From Microbacterium protaetiae (GTDB lineage Bacteria > Actinomycetota > Actinomycetes > Actinomycetales > Microbacteriaceae), in assembly GCF_004135285.1 (NCBI RefSeq), contig NZ_CP035494.1, positions 1,674,001 to 1,738,000 of the forward strand: a DNA stretch of 64,000 nucleotides, given 5' to 3'. Position 1 is the first letter of the stretch; the number at the start of each line of letters is the position of its first letter. The notes beneath the pieces are model-generated. The model worked only from the letters and a program-made list of their open reading frames with translations. It had not been told where the DNA came from and made no database searches. Positions 39,980-48,863 of this stretch are shown here, piece after piece. The translations under genes were made by a program, and so were the position numbers.

Positions 39980-42363
39980 CCGCGCCCGCGCGCCCCATGA
40001 CCGCGCCCGCGAGCGGCCCTGCACCGCTGCCACGCCGGCGGTGGGTGCTCGACCTGACGGCTGTCGCGCTGCTGCTGCTGGTGCCGGTCATCGGGTTCTG
40101 GCCCACCTTCGGTGGCGCCGGTTACCTGCTGCCCGCGCTGGGAGGACTGGCCCTGGGCCTGGCCATCGCGGCCATCGGTGCGCGTCTGCGCTGGGGTGTG
40201 CTGCTGGTGGCGGCGGCGACCCTGATCGGCTACTTCGTGTTCGGCACCGCGCTGGCCGTGCCTGCCAGCGGCATCGGCGGTGTCGTGCCGAGCCTGGAGT
40301 CGCTGCAGCAGCTGGCGGCCGGGGTCATCACGTCGTGGAAGCAGCTGCTGACCACCGTGGCTCCGGTCTCGGTCGCCGACGGGCTCGGACTCGTGCCGTT
40401 CCTGCTGCTGCTCGTGGCCGGCGTGCTCTCGGCGAGCCTCGCGCTGCGCCTGCGGCACGCGGCGTGGGCGCTGCTGCCGGCGACCGCCGCGCTGCTCGCG
40501 CAGATAGCGCTGGGCACCCCGGCGCCGGCCGCGCCCCTGATCGAAGGCGTCGTGTTCGCCGTCGTGGCCATCGCCTGGCTGGCGGTGCGCGCGGCGTGGG
40601 TGCCGACCACGACCGTGGTCTCACTCGGTGAGACCGGGCAGGCATCGCGTGCGGGAGCGCGCCGGCGTGTGGCCGGCGGCGCGGCGATTCTCGCGGTCGC
40701 CGCGGTGGTGGGCATTGCCGGGGGAGCGGTGGCGGCTCCGGCATCCCCCCGCTACATTCTGCGCGACGTGGTGATCCCACCGTTCGACATCCACGACTAT
40801 GCGAGCCCGCTGCAGTCGTTCCGCAAGTATGTGCGCGACGACCGCACGACCACGCTGTTCACGGTCGACGACATGCCGCAGAACGCCCGGGTGCGTCTGG
40901 CGGTCATGGACGCCTACAACGGCGTGGTCTACAACGTCGCCGATGCGGGATTCGGGTCATCCAGCGCGTTCTCTCCGGCACGCTCGAACATGTCTGAGGC
41001 AGCGACCGGCACCCGCGCCGATGTGCGCATCACCATCGGCGCGCTGCAGGGCGCGTGGCTGCCCGATGTCGGTGCCGTGCACACCATCACGTTCGAGGGC
41101 GACCGCGCCGACACGTTGCGCCGGGCCGCCCGCTACAACGAGGTGACCTCGACCGGGCTGGTCACCGACCCGCTCGCCACCGGCGACAGCTACCTGCTGC
41201 AGACGACTCTCGCCGCGCAGCCGAGTGACAAGGCGCTGGCCAAGACGCCGTTCGCGAAGGTCACGATCCCGAAGCAGCGCGATGTGCCGCAAGAGCTGGC
41301 GACCATCGCCGGCAAGGCCACCGCCGACGCGGCGACTCCCATTGCGCAGGCGCGGGCGCTGGAGAAGTACCTCGCCGACGGCGGATACTTCAGCCACGGG
41401 CTCGAGGGTGAAGTCTGGTCGCTGCCCGGACACGGCGCCGCGCGCATCGCGACGCTTCTGCAGTCGGCGCAGATGGTGGGCGACGATGAGCAGTACGCGG
41501 TCGCGATGGCATTGATGGCCGGCGAGCTGGGCATTCCGGCGCGTGTGGTGATGGGCTTCTATCCCGGTGAGGGCGAGACCGGCAGCACGTTCGCGGCGAC
41601 CGGTGACGACCTGCACGCGTGGGTCGAGGTCCCGTTCGAGGGCGTGGGGTGGGTCACCTTCGACCCGACGCCCCCGAAGGACCACATCCCCACCGATCAG
41701 GCGACCAAGCCTCGCACGCAGCCCAAGCCGCAGGTGCTGCAGCCGCCGCCGCCCGAGCAGCAGCCTGCCGATGAGCCCCCGACCGTTCCCGCCGATCGCG
41801 AGAAAGACGACGACGACAGCAAGGGCAGCGGCATCCTTCCCGTGATCCTCGCGGCGGCCGGCATCGGTGTCGGCTCGCTCGCGGTTCTGGCCAGCCCCTT
41901 CGTCGTCATCGGCGCGCTGAAGTCGTCGCGCCGGCGACGACGCCGCGACGCCGCGCGCCCCGCCGACCGGATCACCGGCGGCTGGGATGAGTTGAAGGAC
42001 CGCGCCGTCGACTACGGCGTCGAGGTTCCCCGTGGGGCGACGCGTGCCGACGACGCCGCCGTGGTGGGCGGCGCCTTCGGCCAGCCGGCGGTGGCGGTGC
42101 TGGCCCGGCACGCCGACGCGCAGGTCTGGGGGCCCACCGAGCCGAGCGATGCCGAGGTCGAGCAGTTCTGGGCGCACATCGACACCACCGTCGACGAGAT
42201 GGGGCAGCAGCGTGGATTCTGGCGCCGGCTGCGGGCCCGGCTGAGTCTGCGGTCGCTGCTGGCCGGCACCTGGGCCGGGCGCTGGTTGCCCGGGGCACGT
42301 CGGCGTGCGCGGCAGAATGTGAAGGATGCCGCGGCCGCGCGGCCGCAGGAGGAGAAAGCATGA
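39976..42363 (+). CDS. Transglutaminase-fold membrane protein (TgpA-like) lacking the catalytic cysteine
   Basis: 795 residues from ATG 39976. The N-terminus has five to six membrane helices (about 24-235), then an extracellular TgpA-type domain (ASPLQSFRKYVRDD..TTLFTV) and a transglutaminase core: GIPARVVMGFYPG, HAWVEVPFEGVGWVTFDPTP (His547, Asp563). Where active enzymes have G-x-C-x-x-[FY]-[AS], this protein has GDDEQYA (502-508), so Asp504 replaces the nucleophile. After a Pro/Gln-rich linker (PQVLQPPPPEQQPADEPPT) a final helix (about 618-640) leads to a cytoplasmic tail. Likely a binding or scaffold role in the MoxR-DUF58 complex. Confidence 0.88.
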   Translation: MTAPARPMTAPASGPAPLPRRRWVLDLTAVALLLLVPVIGFWPTFGGAGYLLPALGGLALGLAIAAIGARLRWGVLLVAAATLIGYFVFGTALAVPASGIGGVVPSLESLQQLAAGVITSWKQLLTTVAPVSVADGLGLVPFLLLLVAGVLSASLALRLRHAAWALLPATAALLAQIALGTPAPAAPLIEGVVFAVVAIAWLAVRAAWVPTTTVVSLGETGQASRAGARRRVAGGAAILAVAAVVGIAGGAVAAPASPRYILRDVVIPPFDIHDYASPLQSFRKYVRDDRTTTLFTVDDMPQNARVRLAVMDAYNGVVYNVADAGFGSSSAFSPARSNMSEAATGTRADVRITIGALQGAWLPDVGAVHTITFEGDRADTLRRAARYNEVTSTGLVTDPLATGDSYLLQTTLAAQPSDKALAKTPFAKVTIPKQRDVPQELATIAGKATADAATPIAQARALEKYLADGGYFSHGLEGEVWSLPGHGAARIATLLQSAQMVGDDEQYAVAMALMAGELGIPARVVMGFYPGEGETGSTFAATGDDLHAWVEVPFEGVGWVTFDPTPPKDHIPTDQATKPRTQPKPQVLQPPPPEQQPADEPPTVPADREKDDDDSKGSGILPVILAAAGIGVGSLAVLASPFVVIGALKSSRRRRRRDAARPADRITGGWDELKDRAVDYGVEVPRGATRADDAAVVGGAFGQPAVAVLARHADAQVWGPTEPSDAEVEQFWAHIDTTVDEMGQQRGFWRRLRARLSLRSLLAGTWAGRWLPGARRRARQNVKDAAAARPQEEKA

Positions 42364-43643
42364 GCTGGCCGGCACCCCCGCCGCCGTTTCCCGGGCAGAT
42401 CGCCGGGGCGCCCGCTGCGGCGCCGCTGGGTCGACGGGCGGGCGCCTGCGTGGTCGACGTGGTGATCGGCGCGGTGCTGGCCCTGGTGGTCGGAATCGTC
42501 GCGTCGATCGTGGTGGTCGCAGGTGCGCGCCCGACCACCGCTGCCGAGCTGGCCGGCGCCGCGCTCACGGTGCAGGGGCTGGTCTTCGCCGTCGCGGTGG
42601 TCTGGCTGCTCGTGCTGTCGGGACTGCAGGGCGGGGGCGGATCGATCGGCCAGCGCGCCCTGGGGGTGCGCGTGGTCGACCGTGACACGGCCGGGCCCAT
42701 CGGGTTCGGTCGTGCGCTGCTGCGCACCATCGTGTGGAGCGCGGCGGGGTCGATCGTGGTCGGCTGGTTCAGCCCGCTGTTCGACCCGAGCGTGCACCGG
42801 CAGGGCTGGCATGACCGGGTGGCGCGTGCCGTCGTCGTGCCGGCCGGTGATCGCCCCGCCGTCACGTCGACCCCCGCTCCGGCCTGGATCGCGGCGGCAC
42901 CCGCCCCCGAAATCGACGAGGGGATCAGCCTCACGTCGGCAGCGGCCATCGCTCGCCCGAGCGTCGGATCGGCCGGGTCGCGTGCCTGGGCCGACGTCCC
43001 CGACGCCGCTGCGCAACCGGCCGCGATACCGTCGCGCGAGGTCATCTCGGCGGTGCCGGGTGTCGTCGCACCGGCTGCGGCATCCGCCCCCGTCGCGCCG
43101 CCGGCTGTGGCGCCCGCCCCCGTCGCTCCGCCGGCCGTGGCACCCGCCCCCATCGCATCACCGGCTGCGGCATCCGCTCCCGCCGCGGCATCCCTTCCCG
43201 TCTCGGCGCCCGCCGCCGCTTCTGTTCCGGCCCCGCGCCCGGCGCCCGACGCTGCGGACCCGTCCGACCCGGTGCTGGGTGCCACCGTCGTGCGCAGCCC
43301 CATCGCCGAAGCTGTGCCCGCCGGCGCCGCCCTGCTGGTGTGGGACAACGGCAGCCGCACCGGAGTGCGCGGCAGAACCCTGTTCGGCCGCAACCCGGCC
43401 CGCGAAGACGGCGCGAGCGTGGTGGCGGTGCGCGACGAGACGCTGTCGCTGTCGAAGACCCATTTCGAGATCGATGTCGACGCGCACGGCATCCGGGTGA
43501 TCGACCGGCACTCGACCAATGGCGTCGTGCTGGTGCGCAACGGACGGCGCGCCGCACTCGTCCCCGGGCAGCACACGCCGGTGCGCCCCGGTGACCGGCT
43601 CGAGTTCGGCGACCGCAGTGCGACCGTGGAGCAGGCAGAATGA
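42360..43643 (+). CDS. RDD-family membrane protein with C-terminal FHA domain
   Basis: 427 residues. Residues 22-160 are an RDD domain: LGRRAGACVVDVVIGAVLAL (first helix with conserved Arg/Asp), a second helix around 70-88, and SIGQRALGVRVVD. A long Ala/Pro linker (about 165-300) of APVAPPAVAPAP-like repeats follows. Residues 326-425 are an FHA phosphothreonine-binding domain with TLFGRNPA, SLSKTHFEI and RHSTNGVVLVRNG. It may recruit Thr-phosphorylated partners of the downstream kinase to the membrane. Overlaps neighbours by 4 bp on both sides. Confidence 0.9.
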   Translation: MSWPAPPPPFPGQIAGAPAAAPLGRRAGACVVDVVIGAVLALVVGIVASIVVVAGARPTTAAELAGAALTVQGLVFAVAVVWLLVLSGLQGGGGSIGQRALGVRVVDRDTAGPIGFGRALLRTIVWSAAGSIVVGWFSPLFDPSVHRQGWHDRVARAVVVPAGDRPAVTSTPAPAWIAAAPAPEIDEGISLTSAAAIARPSVGSAGSRAWADVPDAAAQPAAIPSREVISAVPGVVAPAAASAPVAPPAVAPAPVAPPAVAPAPIASPAAASAPAAASLPVSAPAAASVPAPRPAPDAADPSDPVLGATVVRSPIAEAVPAGAALLVWDNGSRTGVRGRTLFGRNPAREDGASVVAVRDETLSLSKTHFEIDVDAHGIRVIDRHSTNGVVLVRNGRRAALVPGQHTPVRPGDRLEFGDRSATVEQAE

Positions 43644-44494
43644 CAGCGACGTCGCCCATCTCGGTTCTCACCGGCGCCGCCACCGACGTGGGACTGCGCC
43701 GCCCGCACAACGAAGACGCGTTTCTCGCGGCATCCCCCGTCTTCCTCGTCGCCGACGGCATGGGCGGGCACGGGGCCGGCGAGGTGGCCAGCGCCGCCGT
43801 GGTCGAGGAATTCGGGCGGCTCACCGGCCGGCCGAGTGTGACGGTCGACCAGCTTCTCGACACGTTCGGGCGTGCGCGCTGGCGGGTCGACGCGTTGCCT
43901 GTCGGCGGGGGAGCCGGCGCCGGCACGACGTTGTCGGGAGTGGCGATCGCCGACCTCGACGGCGACGGATACTGGCTGGCGGTCAATGTGGGCGATTCGC
44001 GCACCTACCGCTTCAGCGACGACCGGCTCGAGCAGATCAGCGTCGACCACTCCGTGGTGCAAGAGCTCATCGACCGCGGAGAGCTCGACCGGGCCCAAGC
44101 GGCCGGCGATTCCCGCCGCAACGTCATCACCCGGGCGATCGGCGCCGGCAGCGCCGCTCCGCCCGACTACTGGCTCATTCCCGCCGAGGAGGGCGACCGC
44201 ATGCTGATCTGCTCCGACGGGCTGACCGGCGAACTCGATGTCGACCACATCGCCCGGGTGCTGCGCGAAGAGGCGCACCCGCAGGCGGCGGCCACCCGGC
44301 TCGTGCACGAGGCGCTGCTGCACGGCGGCCGCGACAACATCACCGCGGTCGTGGTCGATGCGCTCAGCGTGGTCGGTGGCGATGGGCGCGTGGACGATCG
44401 TGGCACGCAGCCGGCCTTCCCCGACGATGACGATGAGCTGGATGCCGACACCCGCCCCCGCGCGCGGCGCGTGAGGGAGGGGAGCAGCCAATGA
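43640..44494 (+). CDS. PP2C-family protein serine/threonine phosphatase
   Basis: 284 residues with all metal-binding motifs of PstP-type PP2C: RRPHNEDAFL (residues 20-29), VADGMGGHGAGEVAS (37-51), VNVGDSRTYRF, ICSDGLTGEL and GGRDNITAVVVD. There is no membrane helix, so the enzyme is predicted to be cytoplasmic; the tail is acidic then basic. It opposes the kinase encoded two genes downstream. Coupled by ATGA overlaps on both sides. Confidence 0.95.
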   Translation: MTATSPISVLTGAATDVGLRRPHNEDAFLAASPVFLVADGMGGHGAGEVASAAVVEEFGRLTGRPSVTVDQLLDTFGRARWRVDALPVGGGAGAGTTLSGVAIADLDGDGYWLAVNVGDSRTYRFSDDRLEQISVDHSVVQELIDRGELDRAQAAGDSRRNVITRAIGAGSAAPPDYWLIPAEEGDRMLICSDGLTGELDVDHIARVLREEAHPQAAATRLVHEALLHGGRDNITAVVVDALSVVGGDGRVDDRGTQPAFPDDDDELDADTRPRARRVREGSSQ

Positions 44495-45999
44495 CCTCTC
44501 TGCGCTACGCCCCCGGCTCCGCACACCTGATCGCCGCGGGTGAGGCTATCGTCGTGATCGACGGCGAGGCCTCGGCCGACCTGCTCGCTGCCATCTGGCG
44601 CGAGGTGGGCGCGGGCGGTCTGGCGGCGGTGCTGCAGGCGCTGACCGGCGCGTACGGCACGACGCTGTCGGCGATTCCGCCGTTCGCGGTGGCGGTGGCC
44701 GAATCGGGTGGGGTGCGCATAGCGGTGCGCGGCGAGATCACCGTGACGGCGACCGCCCCGACCCAGCAGACCACGCATCTCACCGGTGCGGGGGTGACGA
44801 CATGGTCCGAGCAGGTGATCGCCGGGGTCGTGCGCACCGAGATCAGCCTGCAGTCGGGCGCGACGGCCGACGCGCTGCTGCCCCTGCGCGACGGGGTCGT
44901 GGGAGTGTCGGCGCTGGTCGTGGACTGGACGAGGGATGCCGCGAGCGGCCAGGACGCGCCGGCTCAGGATGCCGCACCCGGCCGCGGGGCGATGGCGCCG
45001 GCTGTGACTGCGCCGCCCGCCGAGGGCCCAATGCGTTCCGCCGAGCGGCCGGCGGCAGCACCTTCCGCCGAGGGTCCAACGCGTGCCGCGGAGCGGCCGC
45101 CGGCAGCGCCTTCCGGCGAGAGCCCGGAGCCGGCACCTGCCGCCGAGACCGCTGCGCCCGCGCCGCCCGCCGAGAGCTCGGAGTCGGTACCGCGCGCCGG
45201 CGGCGCGGCCGCGGCATCCACCGCCGATACGACCCCGGGCCTGCTCGACTCCCGCGACGTGCCGCTCGACTCCCGCGACGTGCCGCGGGCCTCCGCCTCG
45301 CCGCTCGCGCCGCCGCCGGTCGTGCCCGGGGCGCACGAGCTGCCGGTGCTGACCCTCGATGCCACCTCGATGTCGGCGGAGGGGCGCCCCGCTGCCGATG
45401 CTCCCGCTGCCGCGGACGCTCTCGCTGCCGACGCTCTCGCAGCTGCCGACGCTCCCGCTGCTGCGGACGCTCTCGCAGCTGCCGACGCGGCCGCCGCCCC
45501 CACGGGGGGCGATGACCTCGATACAGTGGCATCCGTGCGTGTTCGGGGGGACCACGACGGCGAGACGATTTCGCTCGCCGAGGCGCGTCGTGCGCGCGGC
45601 GAGGGCGAACCGGCGAGTGACTCCACGCCCGAGCCTCTCGCCCCGCCGCGTCCGGCCGCCCCCGGGCGGCTGCGCCTGTCGACCGGTCAACAAGTGCCCC
45701 TGGACCGCACGGTCGTGATCGGCCGACGCCCGCGTTCCACGCGCGTGACCGGCACCGATCTGCCCCGGCTGATCGCCGTGGACAGCCCCGAGCAAGACAT
45801 CTCGCGCAGCCACCTCGAAGTGCGCGTCGAGGGCGATTCGATCCTGGCCACCGACCTGCACAGCACGAACGGCACCACCCTGCACCGCACCGGAGCCGAC
45901 CCGGTGCGCCTGCACCCGGGCGAGCGCAACGTCGTCGTCCCCGGTGATGTGCTCGATCTCGGCGATGGCGTGACGGTCACCGTGGAGAGCATCGCGTGA
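44491..45999 (+). CDS. FHA-domain protein with long Ala/Pro-rich linker
   Basis: 502 residues. An N-terminal domain of about 150 residues (LRYAPGSAHLIAAGEAIVVI...) has no family I recognise. Residues about 155-345 are a low-complexity linker with repeated PSAEGPTRAAERP-like and AADALAAADAPAA segments. Residues about 400-502 form an FHA domain: VVIGRRPRSTRVTGTD, DISRSHLEVRVEGDS, DLHSTNGTTLHR. The N-terminal part is conserved-looking and could bind the kinase or the DUF58/transglutaminase proteins. Overlaps both neighbours. Confidence 0.88.
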   Translation: MTSLRYAPGSAHLIAAGEAIVVIDGEASADLLAAIWREVGAGGLAAVLQALTGAYGTTLSAIPPFAVAVAESGGVRIAVRGEITVTATAPTQQTTHLTGAGVTTWSEQVIAGVVRTEISLQSGATADALLPLRDGVVGVSALVVDWTRDAASGQDAPAQDAAPGRGAMAPAVTAPPAEGPMRSAERPAAAPSAEGPTRAAERPPAAPSGESPEPAPAAETAAPAPPAESSESVPRAGGAAAASTADTTPGLLDSRDVPLDSRDVPRASASPLAPPPVVPGAHELPVLTLDATSMSAEGRPAADAPAAADALAADALAAADAPAAADALAAADAAAAPTGGDDLDTVASVRVRGDHDGETISLAEARRARGEGEPASDSTPEPLAPPRPAAPGRLRLSTGQQVPLDRTVVIGRRPRSTRVTGTDLPRLIAVDSPEQDISRSHLEVRVEGDSILATDLHSTNGTTLHRTGADPVRLHPGERNVVVPGDVLDLGDGVTVTVESIA

Positions 46000-47561
46000 G
46001 CGCCCGACGACCCCCGGCACCACCGCCCGAGCTGCCCGGTTTCACCTTCATCGAGCTGCTCGGCTCGGGCGGGTTCGCCGACGTGTACCTCTACGAGCAG
46101 CAGCTGCCACGCCGCCGCGTCGCGGTCAAGGTGCTGCTGGCCGGCCGCATGTCGAGCGGATCGATCGGCCAGTTCACCGACGAGGCCAACGTCATGGCGA
46201 TGCTGTCGACGCATCCCGCCATCGTCACGATCTACCAGGCCGGTGTGGCCGGCGACGGCCGGCCGTATCTGGTCATGGAGTACTGCCCCAAGCCCAACCT
46301 GCAGGCGCGCTACCGCCGCGAGCCGTTCTCGGTGGCCGAGTCGCTGCGGGTGGGCGTGCAGGTGGCGGCAGCGGTGGAGACCGCCCACCGCGCCGGCGTG
46401 CTGCACCGTGACATCAAGCCGGCGAACATTCTCGTCACCGAATACAACCGGCCCGCACTGACCGACTTCGGCATTGCGTCCACCACCGACGCCGCCGCCG
46501 AATCGGCGGGCCTGTCGATTCCGTGGTCACCGCCCGAATCGTTCGCCGACGCTCCGCGCAGCGACGTGCGCTCCGACGTGTATGCGCTGGCGGCCACCGT
46601 CTACACCCTTCTGGCCGGACGATCGCCGTTCGAACTGCAGGGACAGCGCAACGGGGCATCCGATCTCATCCAGCGCATCGAACGCTCGCCGCTGGCCCCG
46701 CTCGGACGCCACGACGCCCCGCTGTCGCTGCAGCGCACCCTCGAACGCGGCATGGCCAAGAATCCGGCCGACCGGTACCCGAGCGCACTGGAGTTCGCCC
46801 GCGCGCTGCAGAAGGTGCAGATCGAGCTGTCGCTGGCGGTGACCCCCATCGACATCCTCGACGACGGGGCACCCGACGACATCGTCGAAGACGAAGACGA
46901 CGGCCTCACCCGGGTGCGGGGCATGGTCGGCATCAACCCGCAGACCTCGCCGGCGGCCGGGCTCACGCATCCTGCCGACGTCACCCGCATGAGCGTGGGC
47001 GAGACGACCTCGGCCGACGCGACGGTGCTGCGAGCGCCGGCGCCACACCTGCTCGCCCCACCCGTACCCGATGCCGCCGGGCACGCCGTGACCGCGCAGC
47101 CTGCGGCCTTGCCGGGGGAGGATGCCGCCCCGCGCCGCCGTTCGAAGGTCGGCCTGTGGGCGGGTGTCGGCGGCGGCGTGTTCCTGGTCGGGGTGATCGC
47201 GGTCGTGGCCTTCGCCCTTCCCGCCCTGCTCGGCACGCCCGCGCCCCCGACCCAGACAGAGACCAGCGCTCCGGCCAAGCCGCAAGACGCCCTCCCGGCC
47301 ACGGTCGCCGCCCCCACCGAGCTGACCGGCACGCGCACGGGGGAGTCGATCGTGTGGACGTGGAAGAACACCGACGGTGCCGACGGCGACGTCTTCCTGT
47401 GGCGTGATGTGTCCCGTGCCGACGCGCCCGGTTCGCCGCAGAAGGTCACCTCGGCCACGACGACGCAGCCGGTGGATGCCGGCGGCCGCACGTGCATCGA
47501 AGTGAGCACATTGCGCACCGACGGGGCGTTCTCGGAACCTGCGACGGAGTGCGTGCCGTGA
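45996..47561 (+). CDS. Membrane-spanning Ser/Thr protein kinase with extracellular FN3-like domain
   Basis: 521 residues from GTG 45996. Hanks-type kinase: Gly-loop GSGGFADVY (23-31), Lys45 in VAVKVL, HRDIKPANIL (catalytic Asp about 139), DFGIAS (about 156-161), then IPWSPPESF and SDVYALAATVYTLLAGRSPF. An acidic juxtamembrane segment (DDIVEDEDDGLTRV, Thr-rich) precedes one transmembrane helix (about 386-408). The extracellular C-terminus (about 430-521) is FN3-like with a Cys pair (RTCIEVS, ATECVP), not the PASTA repeats of PknB. Its sensor may see the giant FN3/Ig protein or wall material. Confidence 0.93.
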   Translation: MSARRPPAPPPELPGFTFIELLGSGGFADVYLYEQQLPRRRVAVKVLLAGRMSSGSIGQFTDEANVMAMLSTHPAIVTIYQAGVAGDGRPYLVMEYCPKPNLQARYRREPFSVAESLRVGVQVAAAVETAHRAGVLHRDIKPANILVTEYNRPALTDFGIASTTDAAAESAGLSIPWSPPESFADAPRSDVRSDVYALAATVYTLLAGRSPFELQGQRNGASDLIQRIERSPLAPLGRHDAPLSLQRTLERGMAKNPADRYPSALEFARALQKVQIELSLAVTPIDILDDGAPDDIVEDEDDGLTRVRGMVGINPQTSPAAGLTHPADVTRMSVGETTSADATVLRAPAPHLLAPPVPDAAGHAVTAQPAALPGEDAAPRRRSKVGLWAGVGGGVFLVGVIAVVAFALPALLGTPAPPTQTETSAPAKPQDALPATVAAPTELTGTRTGESIVWTWKNTDGADGDVFLWRDVSRADAPGSPQKVTSATTTQPVDAGGRTCIEVSTLRTDGAFSEPATECVP

Positions 47562-48307
47562 CCCCCGCCGAGGCCGAGGACGGCGCCGAGATCATCGTCG
47601 ATTTCGCCGGCGAGCAGTTTCCCGTGCGCCCGGGCGAGGTGTTCACGGTCGGACGCGAGGGCGATCTCGCGATCGAGGACAATCTCTTTCTGCACCGCCA
47701 CTTCCTGACCATCCACTGCGTCGACGGGCTCTGGCTGCTCGCGAACGTCGGATCGCGACTGACCGCCACCGTCACCGACTCGGGCGGGCGTGTTCAGGCG
47801 TGGCTGGCGCCGGGGGCGCGTCTGCCGCTGGTCTTCGAGACGACGACGGTGATCTTCAGCGCGGGCCCGACCACGTACGAGCTGATCATCCACGCCGCCG
47901 AGCCGGCCTTCCAAGAGACGGTGCGGTTCTCTGACGACGCCGGCCAGTCCACGATCGGCGAAGTGCCGCTCACCGCCAGCCAGAAGGCGATGATCCTCGC
48001 GCTCGCCGAGCCGCTGCTGCGCCGCGAAGGCACCGGCATGAGCGAGCTGCCGACCTCGGCCCAAGCCGCCCAGCGGCTGGGTTGGTCGCTGACCCGCTTC
48101 AACCGCAAACTCGACAATGTGTGTGACAAGCTCGACCGCATCGGGGTTCCCGGCCTGCGCGGCGGCGCCCGGGCATATGCCACGAACCGACGCGTGCGGC
48201 TCGTCGAGCACGCCATCGCGGCGCGACTGGTGACGCGCGACGATCTGCCGCTGCTGGATGACGAGGTGACGAACGCCGACGAAGCGGCGGCCGACGAGCC
48301 GATCTGA
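47558..48307 (+). CDS. FHA-like domain protein with C-terminal helix-turn-helix
   Basis: 249 residues from GTG 47558, overlapping the kinase stop (GTGA). Residues 10-110 resemble a degenerate FHA domain (GEVFTVGREGDLAIED, FLHRHFLTIHC). Residues about 140-230 look like a winged-HTH (LTASQKAMILALAEPLLRRE, TSAQAAQRLGWSLTRFNRKLDNVCDKL). It is the last gene of the operon, so it may be a phospho-responsive regulator of it. The tail is acidic. Confidence 0.82.
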   Translation: MTPAEAEDGAEIIVDFAGEQFPVRPGEVFTVGREGDLAIEDNLFLHRHFLTIHCVDGLWLLANVGSRLTATVTDSGGRVQAWLAPGARLPLVFETTTVIFSAGPTTYELIIHAAEPAFQETVRFSDDAGQSTIGEVPLTASQKAMILALAEPLLRREGTGMSELPTSAQAAQRLGWSLTRFNRKLDNVCDKLDRIGVPGLRGGARAYATNRRVRLVEHAIAARLVTRDDLPLLDDEVTNADEAAADEPI

Positions 48308-48330
48308 GGCGCATCTGAGGCGCTCGGCGT

Positions 48331-48385
48331 ATGCCGGTCTGCGGCTGGCTGTGTTGGTCTGCGGCTGGCTGTGTTGGTCTGCGGG
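48331..48385 (+). repeat. Short direct repeat after the operon
   Basis: The 20-mer TCTGCGGCTGGCTGTGTTGG is repeated directly, followed by a third partial TCTGCGG, between the convergent FHA-HTH and recombinase-like genes. No stable hairpin is obvious. Confidence 0.7.
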
Positions 48386-48398
48386 CGTTTGAGCCGGT

Positions 48399-48863
48399 TC
48401 AGCGGCCGACGTCGGACAAGTGTCGGCTGTTGTGACCGAGGACCTTCACCATGACCCCGCGGCGGCGCAGTTCGGCCAGGGTGCGATTCTCTTCTTCACG
48501 AGACCGGCCCAGGGCGTGGATGCTGGCCACCACGAGCACGTCGCCGTTCTGCAAGGTGCCGAACAGTCGAACCAGCCGCTCTTCCCAGCTCTCCAACGTC
48601 TCGGGAGCGGGATGCCGAAACCCCTCGATCGGCACACCGAACCGGGTCAGATCGTCGCGCTGTTCTTTGATGGAGGGCATGTCATCGCGGGAGACGACCA
48701 GACCCACCAATCGCGATCCGGTGGGACGCGCCTGCCACCAGTCGTGGTCGTGCTGCAGCTGCTCGAAGCACTCGGGGCATTCGGCGGCCACGTGCTCCGG
48801 AAGGGGACCGGTCTCGCTCATCCCTCTATTCTGACTCTCACCTGCGACGCTGTCACTCATCAT
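48399..48863 (-). CDS. Degenerate serine-recombinase-like protein
   Basis: 154 residues. Residues about 50-145 follow the resolvase catalytic fold: LVGLVVSRDDMPSIKEQRDD (position of ARVSTxDQ), then RLVRLFGTLQNGDVLVVASI, HALGRSREEENRTLAELRRRGVMVKVL. The Ser is kept, but Arg at -2 is Val, and the D-R-L-G-R motif reads HALGR, so strand cleavage is doubtful. There is no DNA-binding C-terminal domain. An N-terminal CPEC...HDH pattern might bind zinc. The start is uncertain: ATG 48863 or 48860 overlaps the antiporter stop, ATG 48821 is an alternative. Probably coupled to the antiporter gene. Confidence 0.7.
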   Translation of the reverse strand: MMSDSVAGESQNRGMSETGPLPEHVAAECPECFEQLQHDHDWWQARPTGSRLVGLVVSRDDMPSIKEQRDDLTRFGVPIEGFRHPAPETLESWEERLVRLFGTLQNGDVLVVASIHALGRSREEENRTLAELRRRGVMVKVLGHNSRHLSDVGR

